Source: an uncultured Mucilaginibacter sp.
Lineage (GTDB): Bacteria; Bacteroidota; Bacteroidia; Sphingobacteriales; Sphingobacteriaceae
Length of the DNA: 50,927 bases
Assembly (NCBI GenBank): GCA_903864275.1
Contig: CAIPFE010000051.1
Span: 1-50,927, forward strand
Reading direction: 5' to 3'
Shown piece after piece: positions 7,673-14,729 of the stretch. Below the pieces are notes generated by a model. It did not search any database and had not been told where the DNA came from. It saw nothing but the letters and a program-made list of their open reading frames with translations. The first letter of the stretch is position 1. Each line of letters opens with the position of its first letter. A program made the translations under genes and the position numbers.

Positions 7673-8170
7673 ATGACAAAAAAATTTCTGTTAATTCTGT
7701 TGCTGGCCCCTTGTATCGGCTCTGCCCAATGCGTTACCCAGAAAGATTCGATTACCGGACAAACGACTGTTAAAGGAACAGCCCGGTTAGGGCCGGGTTC
7801 AATAGACGTTAGGATGCCTGTTCTTTATTTCGTTAAACAGGATACCTCGTTTGTTATCGGCTTTGAATATATTGCGCACCAATCAAGAGAGGATTTTGAT
7901 TTTAAGCGGCTGCTACTATTGATAAAATTTGAAGACGGCACGATAAAGAGATATCATGCCAACAAGTTTTCGGGTATTGGAGGCGTACCGGGGCAGCTAA
8001 CGTTTATTTTCAACGCGGCGATGACCTATTCAGATGTGCTTTATTTCAGGGATTTTAATGTGACGTTTATCCGTCTTTCCCTGGACGGAAACGAAGGTTA
8101 TGGATATGAGCCGCGCGTAAGCGAGAACACTTCGTCGAGAATAAAGAAAGCAGCTAAATGTGTGCAATAA
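7673..8170 (+). CDS. Hypothetical secreted protein
   Basis: The ATG at 7673 gives a 165-residue protein with a clear signal peptide (MTKKFLLILLLAPCIGSAQC). Cleavage could be after SAQ or at the cysteine of GSA-QC if it is a lipoprotein. A TTG three codons earlier is less likely. The mature part looks like a beta-sandwich (VRMPVLYFVKQDTSFVIGFEYIAHQ...LLLIKFEDGTIKRYHANKFSG) and is probably periplasmic or outer-membrane attached. No family was recognised. Its leader and signal peptide are duplicated at 6600-6745. The TACCTTTT near 7649 may be its -7 element. Confidence 0.75.
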   Translation: MTKKFLLILLLAPCIGSAQCVTQKDSITGQTTVKGTARLGPGSIDVRMPVLYFVKQDTSFVIGFEYIAHQSREDFDFKRLLLLIKFEDGTIKRYHANKFSGIGGVPGQLTFIFNAAMTYSDVLYFRDFNVTFIRLSLDGNEGYGYEPRVSENTSSRIKKAAKCVQ

Positions 8171-8189
8171 GTTGTAATATGAATATCCC

Positions 8190-8430
8190 CCCCCGCTCCC
8201 GCAGGCGTCCTCGCTTGCGGGCCGCTAACAGGGATCAAAGCAAGTGTTTCTTCGATTTAGCTCACCGCACATCAATATCCTAAAAGGCGAAAGATTGACT
8301 ATTTAATTTGCATGCGGGCCACAAGCCGGGAGGCTTGCGGCAGCGAAGGCGTTGGGCCTTTGCGCTGCATACCGCGCCAAGGGAAAATGTAAGGCATCGC
8401 GGGAGGTTGGTGATAACACCAACAAAGGTG
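8190..8430. repeat. Cluster of GC-rich hairpins after the secreted-protein gene
   Basis: Three stem-loops can be drawn. One at about 8206-8230 has CCCGCAGGCG/CGCTTGCGGG around TCCT. One at about 8320-8336 has CAAGCC/GGCTTG around GGGA. One at 8407-8422 has TTGGTG/CACCAA around ATAA. The last is followed by CAAAGG, and NCACCAACAAAGG recurs at 8644-8660 and, inverted, at 615-638. The cluster also contains GGGCCTTTGCGCTGCAT, shared with the arms of the 6745-6945 element. It looks like an accumulation of dispersed palindromic repeats. Confidence 0.55.
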
Positions 8431-8452
8431 AAAAAAATAAAACTCTGTTTTA

Positions 8453-8563
8453 CTAATGTTGTGCGGGGTGTCCCGCTAACATTGTTATAAAATATGGTAC
8501 GCCTATTATCAAGATAAGGAATATCAACATTATAATTAAAATAGCTATAACTCCTTTGTTCAT
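8453..8563 (-). CDS. Possible single-span membrane microprotein (36 aa)
   Basis: On the minus strand an ATG at 8563 opens a 36-codon frame ending in TAG at 8453. The product has a short polar N-terminus (MNKG), one long hydrophobic stretch (VIAILIIMLIFLILIIG) and the tail AGHPAQH, as expected for a one-span membrane microprotein. About 30 nt upstream is TATATTTG, an exact TAnnTTTG -7 match. Composition alone could produce such a frame in AT-rich DNA, and no homologue was recognised, so this is a candidate only. Confidence 0.35.
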   Translation of the reverse strand: MNKGVIAILIIMLIFLILIIGVPYFITMLAGHPAQH

Positions 8564-8958
8564 TCCTGTTAATTTGACAAGTAACAAATATAGCAAAAAT
8601 TAAAGTTTAAGATTGGAATGGTCTAACAAGTATATAGTCTCCAGGTAACACCAACAAAGGCTAAAAGTGGTAGTGGCAGGATGTAGTGGCAGTAGATAAG
8701 GGTTGATTTACAACCATTAGTGTATTCAACAAGTTTTTCACCTTTTTGCATTTTTTCTCAGTTTTTGAGATTTGTAAAAATTCAATTTGTTGATTTTCAA
8801 GTGTTAATGTATTTTAAATTATTAGCGCTGTTGTGAAGTGAACGCTATTTTGAACGCCTTTGTGTATCTGGTGGCAGAGATTCAGCCCGAAAATATCGAA
8901 CGCCGAATGATGTACTTCATCATCCGGCGTTCATCATTTACTATTTACTTTCAAAACT
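8564..8958. other. Gene-free AT-rich stretch upstream of the LolA-like gene terminus
   Basis: No further coding frame is supported. The stretch holds the NCACCAACAAAGG half-repeat at 8644-8660, a T-rich run at about 8736-8790 with several TTTTTG/TTTTTC motifs, and an imperfect inverted repeat around 8905-8935 (ACGCCGAATGATG...CATCATCCGGCGT). The latter lies 25-55 nt past the stop of the next minus-strand gene and may act as its terminator. Confidence 0.5.
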
Positions 8959-9669
8959 TTATTTCGCAGGCATATCAAACACTTTCGGATCGATATCTTT
9001 ATTAACAGTTACCGATTTTGCAACATAGCCTAACTGCACCTGGCCAAGGTCAATGTCAACTTTGAACGGGGCTAGGTACCCAAAATCCGTTTTCTGATAA
9101 TTGGCGAAGGTTTCGGTAACATTTGTGCTTTGGCCCTGTGCGGTGGCCGTAGTGGTTAATTTATTAAGCAGATACGTAGTTGCATCAATATAATAGGTAG
9201 TCACGGTTTTGCCCGCGGTAACCTTAATGGGATAGTTATTGCCATCTTTTGGCAGCAGTTCGGCAGTATATCCGTTTGCCTTATAGTTCAGCAGCGAGCC
9301 GCCCAGCCAGATCTGGTCTTTGCTGCCCTGGTACTCGTCGTTGGGCATGGGTGTAGGATCAGTGGCGCCTGCAAAAGGGTTAATCATCCATCCGCCCTTA
9401 TCGGTAACAACTTGTATAACCTTGCTGTTGTTAACCTCAAGTTCGCTGCGGTAGCCTTTTCCCACCAAAAGTGTTGTTGATGAGGGGCCATCCATGCCCA
9501 TCACGCTGACGGTGGCTTCTGTATATACTGATTTTATCTGGCTTATCTTGTCTTTTCCGCCAATGGCGTCGACATACTTGCCAATAATGTCGTCAGCTGT
9601 TTGTGCTTTCGCGGCAAAACTTAGGGATACTGCCGTAAACAGCAAAAAGTAAAACTTCTTAATTTTCAT
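8959..9669 (-). CDS. Secreted LolA-like protein
   Basis: Starting from the ATG at 9669 the protein is 236 residues with a signal peptide (MKIKKFYFLLFTAVSLSFAAKAQ). An upstream in-frame start at 9729 would put 20 polar residues before it and is rejected. The mature protein begins TADDIIGKYVDAIGGKDKISQIKSV, a pattern typical of Bacteroidota periplasmic proteins with a LolA/LppX-like open beta-barrel fold (outer-membrane lipoprotein-sorting-like). It ends with VDIDLGQVQLGYVAKSVTVNKDIDP. It probably handles a hydrophobic ligand in the periplasm, but the ligand is unknown. It stands alone. Its leader carries A-rich AACCAAAAACCAAAGA-type repeats. Confidence 0.7.
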   Translation of the reverse strand: MKIKKFYFLLFTAVSLSFAAKAQTADDIIGKYVDAIGGKDKISQIKSVYTEATVSVMGMDGPSSTTLLVGKGYRSELEVNNSKVIQVVTDKGGWMINPFAGATDPTPMPNDEYQGSKDQIWLGGSLLNYKANGYTAELLPKDGNNYPIKVTAGKTVTTYYIDATTYLLNKLTTTATAQGQSTNVTETFANYQKTDFGYLAPFKVDIDLGQVQLGYVAKSVTVNKDIDPKVFDMPAK

Positions 9670-9856
9670 GATCTTTAGTTTTTGGTGGTTAATCTTTGGT
9701 TTTTGGTTAGACTGCGGGGTATAGTTCAATGTTACTAAATAGCAGGCAATAAATAAAAACTATTTTTATAATAAATCGGCGCGGCAGCGAACACGACGAC
9801 GATTTTTTTGCTGTAATTTGCTTTCATCGCATGAACTATTGATATTTACCAATGTT

Positions 9857-10089
9857 ATGCCTACATTATTTATAATTTTTGGACTTAGGTTTTTCTTTTA
9901 CTCGAATGAACACCTGCCATTCATGTTCACGTCAAAAATGCGGACGGTGAAGCCAAATTTGAAGTTGAAAATGTACAGCTTATAACAAACAAAGGATTAA
10001 AAAACAAAGACATAGCGCTTGCGATTTCGATAATTGAAGAAAATAAAGAAATCATCATCGCTAAATGGAACGAATACCATGGAAAATGA
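9857..10089 (+). pseudogene. DUF4160 gene with a single-base frameshift
   Basis: ATG 9857 starts MPTLFIIFGLRFFFYSNEHLP, the conserved opening of DUF4160 (MPTI...YGI.F.YSNEH.PPHFH-like). The frame then diverges. In the +1 frame from about 9923 the sequence continues IHVHVKNADGEAKFEVENV and ends with KEIIIAKWNEYHGK and TGA at 10087-10089, which is exactly the rest of the family. One base appears lost near 9920-9923 (in CTGCCATTC). Either the gene is inactivated, there is recoding, or the read has an error. The last 11 nt overlap the following DUF2442 gene. Confidence 0.8.
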
Positions 10090-10297
10090 AGTTGTTAAGG
10101 TTTGGTTTGATAATGGGCGGATTTTTATAAAAACCGCTGCCGGAGAAGAAAGAAGTCACCCGCTAAGTTGGTTCCCAAAATTGCAAAAAGCATCAAAGGC
10201 AGTTTTAAATAATTTTACGTTGTCGCCTTTTGGCATTCACTGGGAGCAATTAGACGAAGATTTAAGTTTTGAGGGCTTTTTTAATTACTCAAAATAA
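10079..10297 (+). CDS. DUF2442 family protein
   Basis: From the ATG at 10079 this is a 72-residue protein, the normal DUF2442 size. It contains the strand-turn NEVVKVWFDNGRIFIKTAAGEE, the diagnostic SHPLSWFPKLQKAS segment and the ending IHWEQLDEDLSFEGFF. An earlier in-frame start would only add residues encoded by the upstream DUF4160 gene. DUF4160 and DUF2442 genes are frequently adjacent in bacteria in a toxin-antitoxin-like arrangement, but the biochemical role is not established. Here the partner is frameshifted while this gene is intact. Confidence 0.85.
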   Translation: MENEVVKVWFDNGRIFIKTAAGEERSHPLSWFPKLQKASKAVLNNFTLSPFGIHWEQLDEDLSFEGFFNYSK

Positions 10298-10451
10298 ATG
10301 GATCTGAAAACGATTTCACCGATCTCATATATTGATTTCACCGATTTATCAGAACGATTTAATCGATTTAGGGTTCCGCGCTAGTTGTCCATGGGCAGGA
10401 GCAAAATAAAATTAAATAATATAAAATTCCGAAATCAAACATTCAAAATCC

Positions 10452-11090
10452 CTATTTAATTATCCTTTTAATTTCCTCCGTATTTTGTACGATCTCGTGA
10501 ATGGTTTTATCGAGTGACTCCGCAACCAATTTTAGCATATTGAGGACTTTTGCATTAATGGGCGAGCATGGGTCGTCAAATTCGAACAAGTTGAACAGGC
10601 CGAGAATGTTGGCTATCGGCACCCTTACCTGGTGCGATTGCATAAAAGCTATCTTAAGTAATTTTTCGTATTGTGCCTTTAGTTCTTCATCGGTATTTTT
10701 TTTCTCTTTCTTTTCGTCCGCATCCTTAAGCGCGCGGTTAATCTTTGGGGTTAATGAGAATAACTTATCTTTTAGCGCGTAATCAGTAACACCACTTTTT
10801 ATCAGCTCAATGGACCGCTCTTCACCGATCGTGCCCGATACGATAATAAATGGAATGTCGGGCGATTTATTTTGTTTGATATTGAATGCTGTGACCCCAT
10901 CAAAGGAAGGCAGGGAATAGTCAGATAGTATGATATCGGGATAAAAGTTATCCAGCGCGTTCTCGAAAGACTCACGTGTTTCAACAATTTCCGAGGTAAA
11001 ATTCAAGTCGTTTTTCTTCAACTCGCGCAGCAGCAGATCAGCATCACTTTTGTTGTCTTCAATAATCAATATTTTAAAATAGTCGGTCAT
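10452..11090 (-). CDS. Receiver domain fused to a histidine-kinase dimerisation (DHp) domain, no ATPase domain
   Basis: Residues 1-125 form a receiver domain (ILIIEDNKSDADLLL; phospho-acceptor D57 in IILSDYSLPSFDG; conserved K near residue 108 in ALKDKLF). A charged linker (residues 124-145) leads to a helical hairpin with an H-box, FMQSHQVRVPIANILGLF, acceptor H153. The protein ends at 212 residues without any N, G1 or G2 box, so it cannot autophosphorylate. This layout would suit a phosphotransfer intermediate between a kinase and other receivers. It is the last gene of the cluster kinase-receiver-receiver-this protein, 94 nt behind its neighbour. Confidence 0.85.
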   Translation of the reverse strand: MTDYFKILIIEDNKSDADLLLRELKKNDLNFTSEIVETRESFENALDNFYPDIILSDYSLPSFDGVTAFNIKQNKSPDIPFIIVSGTIGEERSIELIKSGVTDYALKDKLFSLTPKINRALKDADEKKEKKNTDEELKAQYEKLLKIAFMQSHQVRVPIANILGLFNLFEFDDPCSPINAKVLNMLKLVAESLDKTIHEIVQNTEEIKRIIK

Positions 11091-11184
11091 AATTTTACAG
11101 TATTAAGTATCTGCTCCGGGATGTGCAATGATGAATTCATCAAGGGCTTCCTGTCATCCAAAACAGCATTTTAACCTTTTCCGG

Positions 11185-11625
11185 CTATACCGGCAACTGG
11201 CTCAACACCATCCAATAAAGTCCGATCTCTTTTATAACGTTAAAGAAGTTATCGCTTTCAACAGGTTTTGCTATGTAACTGTTTGCGCCCAGCGCGTAAC
11301 ACCTTTGAATATCAGGATCCTCCTTCGATGAAGTAAGTATGACCACCGGGATGGATCTTAAATGAGGATCGGCCTTTATTGTTTCCAGCACCTCCATTCC
11401 TGATATTTTTGGCATCTTCAAATCGAGCAGAATCAGCTTCGGATTTTCCTTTATATTCCTTGAAGCGTAAACACCTCTGCAGTACAGAAAATCGAGCGCT
11501 TCGGCACCGTCTTTTACATGATGGAGTTTGTTTGCAAAGCCACTTTTTCTAAGGGCGCGCATGGTTAGCATAGCATCATCCGAGCTATCTTCAGCAAATA
11601 AAATTTCAACGTCGCTGTAAGGCAT
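11185..11625 (-). CDS. Rcp1-like single-domain response regulator (copy 2)
   Basis: A 146-residue stand-alone receiver. The acidic pocket is in ILFAEDSSDDAML, the phospho-acceptor is D68 in LILLDLKMPKISGMEVL, followed by VVILTSSKEDPDIQ and the conserved lysine in YIAKPVES. The extended loop HHVKDGAEALDFLYCRG is typical of the Rcp1/CheY-like group first known as partners of cyanobacterial phytochromes. It has no output domain and should act by protein contact. It differs from the copy at 11728-12168 at 29 of 146 positions by eye count, with no gaps, so it arose by tandem duplication. Confidence 0.92.
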   Translation of the reverse strand: MPYSDVEILFAEDSSDDAMLTMRALRKSGFANKLHHVKDGAEALDFLYCRGVYASRNIKENPKLILLDLKMPKISGMEVLETIKADPHLRSIPVVILTSSKEDPDIQRCYALGANSYIAKPVESDNFFNVIKEIGLYWMVLSQLPV

Positions 11626-11727
11626 TTTTTTTTGATTTTAACGATTAATATTATATTTATTTAAACAAGGCACAATGGGTATGGACACTCTTTTATATTA
11701 TAAAGCAAGCATTTTACATCTTTTTGA

Positions 11728-12168
11728 TCAAGCAGATAGTTGGCTTATTACCATCCAATAAAGTCCAAGCTCTTTTATTGCCTGGAAAAAATTATCGCTT
11801 TCAACGGGCTTTGTTATATAGCTATTTGCCCCAAGGGCGTAAGCTTTTTGTATATCAGGGTCTTCTTTTGACGAGGTAAGAATTACGACCGGGATAGTTC
11901 TAAGATCAGGATCGGACTTGATTTTTTCAAGAACCTCCATTCCAGACACCAGCGGCATCTTCAGATCAAGCAATATCAGTTTGGGTTGCTCTTTAATACT
12001 TCGCGAAGCATAGACTCCTTTTCGATACATGAAATCAATCGCCTCTGCCCCGTTTTTAACGTGATGAAGCTTGTTTGCAAAGCCGCTTTTTTTAAGGGCC
12101 CTGATAGTAAGCATGGCGTCGTCATCACTATCCTCTGCAAATAAAATCTCGATATCCGTGTGTTCCAT
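11728..12168 (-). CDS. Rcp1-like single-domain response regulator (copy 1)
   Basis: This 146-residue receiver has acidic residues in ILFAEDSDDDAML, the phospho-acceptor D68 in LILLDLKMPLVSG, and the conserved TS and K in VVILTSSKED and YITKPVES. It starts six nucleotides after the stop of the repeat-rich histidine kinase, so it is very probably co-translated and is the kinase's direct partner. Together with its about 80% identical neighbour it gives one kinase two nearly equivalent receivers. Confidence 0.92.
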   Translation of the reverse strand: MEHTDIEILFAEDSDDDAMLTIRALKKSGFANKLHHVKNGAEAIDFMYRKGVYASRSIKEQPKLILLDLKMPLVSGMEVLEKIKSDPDLRTIPVVILTSSKEDPDIQKAYALGANSYITKPVESDNFFQAIKELGLYWMVISQLSA

Positions 12169-12174
12169 GTTTTT

Positions 12175-14505
12175 TTATTTAGTATTAATACCAGGTAAGC
12201 TAAAATAAAAGCAGGTCCCTTCGTTTAATTTTGATTCCGCCCAAACAGTTCCTTTGTGGCGGCTTACTATTTTTTGTACAATGGCAAGGCCGATACCTGT
12301 GCCTTCAAATTCGTCTTGTGAATGCAAGCGTTGGAAAACTCCAAAAAGCTTATCGTAGTATTTCATATCAAACCCGGCCCCATTATCTTTTACATAATAA
12401 ACAACCTGTTTGTCCTTTTCGTAAGCTCCAATTTCGATATGAGTTTTAGGCTTATATTTTGAATATTTTATGGCATTAGAGATCAGGTTGATCCATACCT
12501 GTTTAATTAACGACTGGTCCCCTTTTGCATGCAGCAATGTTTTTAATTTAAATTCCACCTTGTGTTCTTTATCTTCAGAGAACAATTCCCCGATTATGGA
12601 TTTCACAAAAGCAGACATATTTATATTCGAAACTGCCACCTCTTTTCTTCCTAATTTTGAAAAGGCCAGCAGGTCATCGATCAGCTGCCCCATTTTTTTA
12701 GAATTGTGAATAATAGCCTTTAGCGCGCTTTTTCCATCCTCATCTAAATTCTCGCCATTATCTTCCTCCAAAATTCTCGCATACCCGTTAATGGCCCTTA
12801 TCGGCGCGCGTAAATCATGAGATACAGAATACGAAAACGAGCCCAACTCTTTGTTCGCTGACTCCAGCTGCGCAGTACGCTCAACTACTTTTTGTTCCAA
12901 TTCTTCGTTGAATTTACGGATCTCCGCTTCTGCTTTTTTAAGTTCCGAATTGGCGATACTCAGTTCCTCGGCCCGTTTTCCTTTTTCTTCGTTTTGAAAG
13001 GCAAGCTCTTTATTGGCAATGATCAGTTCTTCGGCCCGTTTTCCTTTTTCTTCATTTTGAAAAGCGAGCTCTTTATTCGCAATGATCAGTTCTTCTGCCC
13101 GCTTTCCTTTTTCATTATTTTGAAAAGCGAGTTCCTTATTAGCTATAATGAGTTCATCCGCTCGTTTTTCTTTTTCATGGTTTTGAAAGGCAAGTTCTTT
13201 GTTCGCAATGATCAGTTCTTCGGCCCGTTTTCCTTTTTCTTCATTTTGAAAAGCAAGTTCTTTATTGGCTATAATCAGTTCTTCAGCCCGTTTTCCTTTT
13301 TCCTCACTTTGAAACGCGAGTTCTTTATTGGCTATGATAAGTTCATCTGCCCGCTTTTCTTTCTCATGGTTTTGAAAGGCAAGCTCCTTATTCGCAATGG
13401 CAAGTTCATCGGCCCTTTTTCCCTTTTCTTTATTTTGAAAAGCAAGCTCTTTATTGGCAATGATCAGCTCATTCGCGCGTTTTTCTTTTTCCCGGTTTTG
13501 AAAAGCAAGTTCTTTATTGGCGACGATCAGCTCATTCGCCCTCTTTTCTTTCTCTTTATTTTGGAAAGCAAGTTCTTTATTGGCTACGATCAGCTCATTT
13601 GCCCGCTTCTCTTTCTCTTTATTTTGGTAAGCAAGTTCTTTATTAGCGATGATCAGTTCGTTTGCCCGTTTTTCTCGTTCCTTATTTTGGAAAGCAAGTT
13701 CTTTATTGGCAATGATCAGCTCATCCGCCCTTCTTTCTTTTTCTTTATTTTGAAAGGCTAGTTCTTTATTGGCAATGATCAGCTCTTCGGCCCGTTTTCC
13801 TTTTTCTTTGTTTTGGAAATCAAGTTCCTTGTCGGCAATGATCAGCTCTTCTGCGCGTTTCCCTTTTTCCTCGTTTTGGAAGGCAAGCTCTTTATCGGCA
13901 ATGATCAGTTCTTCCGCTCTTTTTCCCTTCTCTTTTTTCTGGAAAGCAAGTTCTTTATTGGCAATGATAAGCTCTTCCGCCCGTTTCTCTTTTTCTTCGT
14001 TCTGGAAAGCAAGCTCTTTATCCGCAATGATCAGTTCTTCCGCTCGTTTTCCTTTCTCCTTGTTTTGAAAGGCGAGTTCTTTATTGGCGATGATCAGCTC
14101 TTCGGCCCGTTTTCCCTTCTCTTTCTTTTGAAAGGCAAGTTCCTTGTTGGCTATGAGGAGTTCCTCCGCCCTATTCCCTTTTTCCTTCTTTTGAAAGGCA
14201 AGTTCCTTATTGGCTATGAGCAGTTCCTCGGCCCTGTTCTCTTTCTCGGTATTTTGAAACGCCAGTTCTTTATTGGCGATGATCAGTTCTTCCGCCCTGT
14301 TTTCTTTTTCGGTGTTTTGAAAAGCCAGTTCTTTGTTGGCGATGATCAACTCTTCGGCCCGTTTTCCCTTCTCTTTGTTTTGAAAAGCAAGTTCTTTGTT
14401 CGCAATGATCAGCTCATCAGCACGTTTTTCTTTCTCATGGTTTTGGAAGGCAAGTTCTTTGTTTGCAATGATCAGGTCATCATCAAAGACGGTTTTTTTG
14501 CTCAT
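12175..14505 (-). CDS. Soluble histidine kinase with a 24-copy 21-residue coiled-coil repeat
   Basis: The 776-residue protein has seven unique N-terminal residues, then 24 near-identical 21-residue units (consensus RAEELIIANKELAFQNEEKGK), one divergent unit (SIANSELKKAEAEIRK) and a standard kinase core. That core has H-box SVSHDLRAPIRAINGY with acceptor H563, N-box INLISNAIKYS, G1 DNGAGFD and G2 GTGIGLAIV. It has no signal peptide, membrane span, PAS or GAF domain. The input region is therefore a continuous predicted coiled coil of about 525 residues. The ELIIANKELAFQNEEKEKRA unit is known in lower copy from other bacterial sensor kinases next to PAS domains. This copy number, with no sensor domain, is striking. 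It heads an operon with two Rcp1-like receivers and a receiver-DHp protein. Confidence 0.93.
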   Translation of the reverse strand: MSKKTVFDDDLIIANKELAFQNHEKEKRADELIIANKELAFQNKEKGKRAEELIIANKELAFQNTEKENRAEELIIANKELAFQNTEKENRAEELLIANKELAFQKKEKGNRAEELLIANKELAFQKKEKGKRAEELIIANKELAFQNKEKGKRAEELIIADKELAFQNEEKEKRAEELIIANKELAFQKKEKGKRAEELIIADKELAFQNEEKGKRAEELIIADKELDFQNKEKGKRAEELIIANKELAFQNKEKERRADELIIANKELAFQNKEREKRANELIIANKELAYQNKEKEKRANELIVANKELAFQNKEKEKRANELIVANKELAFQNREKEKRANELIIANKELAFQNKEKGKRADELAIANKELAFQNHEKEKRADELIIANKELAFQSEEKGKRAEELIIANKELAFQNEEKGKRAEELIIANKELAFQNHEKEKRADELIIANKELAFQNNEKGKRAEELIIANKELAFQNEEKGKRAEELIIANKELAFQNEEKGKRAEELSIANSELKKAEAEIRKFNEELEQKVVERTAQLESANKELGSFSYSVSHDLRAPIRAINGYARILEEDNGENLDEDGKSALKAIIHNSKKMGQLIDDLLAFSKLGRKEVAVSNINMSAFVKSIIGELFSEDKEHKVEFKLKTLLHAKGDQSLIKQVWINLISNAIKYSKYKPKTHIEIGAYEKDKQVVYYVKDNGAGFDMKYYDKLFGVFQRLHSQDEFEGTGIGLAIVQKIVSRHKGTVWAESKLNEGTCFYFSLPGINTK
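12913..14484 (-). repeat. 63-bp tandem repeat array inside the histidine-kinase gene
   Basis: Twenty-four 63-bp units (12976-14484) plus one diverged unit (to 12913) are arranged head to tail without spacers. Each unit encodes 21 residues, exactly three heptads, so gain or loss of units preserves reading frame and coiled-coil register. Neighbouring units share variants (for example two successive TEKEN units and a block of RANEL units), indicating spread by unequal exchange or slippage. The array also produces long spurious open frames on the plus strand. Confidence 0.97.
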
Positions 14506-14546
14506 TTTAAATGTGTTAACAACGTTGTTTTAAACACATTTAAAAT
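14504..14546. promoter_or_regulatory. 43-bp near-palindrome overlapping the start codon of the repeat kinase
   Basis: The outer arms ATTTTAAATGTGTT (14504-14517) and AACACATTTAAAAT (inner edge near 14533) are inverted copies, and the centre AACGTT is itself a palindrome. Only a few central positions break symmetry. The minus-strand start codon (complement of CAT at 14503-14505) abuts it, so in mRNA it would form a hairpin directly in front of, and touching, the ATG. It could be an operator or a translation-controlling structure. Confidence 0.7.
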
Positions 14547-14729
14547 AACATTATTTGGTAGTAACCATTTATCGTATAACATTGTTTCACAATAAATTGT
14601 TTTTTATAATATTATTTTAATATAAATGTAAGATTCGTAATATTATTTCGAATTGCATTGTGAAGGGACAAAGGGTTTGGCTCTAGAGATTCTTAGATAT
14701 CTCTAATAAAAATCGTAAATCTAAAATCC

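Noticed and set aside
7473..7676. Plus-strand frame of 67 codons between the PH-like and secreted-protein genes
   Set aside because: It overlaps the leader that is duplicated at 6600, lacks an ATG start and shows no coding signature; both copies of the leader are better explained as untranslated.
8308..8490. Plus-strand frame of 60 codons in the hairpin cluster
   Set aside because: It is encoded by palindromic repeat DNA and has no family features.
10298..10451. GATTTCACCGAT direct repeats as a regulatory array
   Set aside because: Only two clear copies within a short A/T-rich gap, similar to low-information intergenic repeats of this phylum; no gene context supports a role.
12913..14484. 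Possible CRISPR array because of regular repeats
   Set aside because: The 63-bp units are head to tail with no spacers and encode a continuous protein; there are no cas genes.
12892..14595. Several long plus-strand open frames opposite the repeat kinase (Phe/Ile-rich, up to about 290 residues)
   Set aside because: They are antisense shadows of the 63-bp repeat array. Their composition (strings of FFIGNDQF-like units) mirrors the kinase codons, and the minus-strand frame contains complete kinase motifs.
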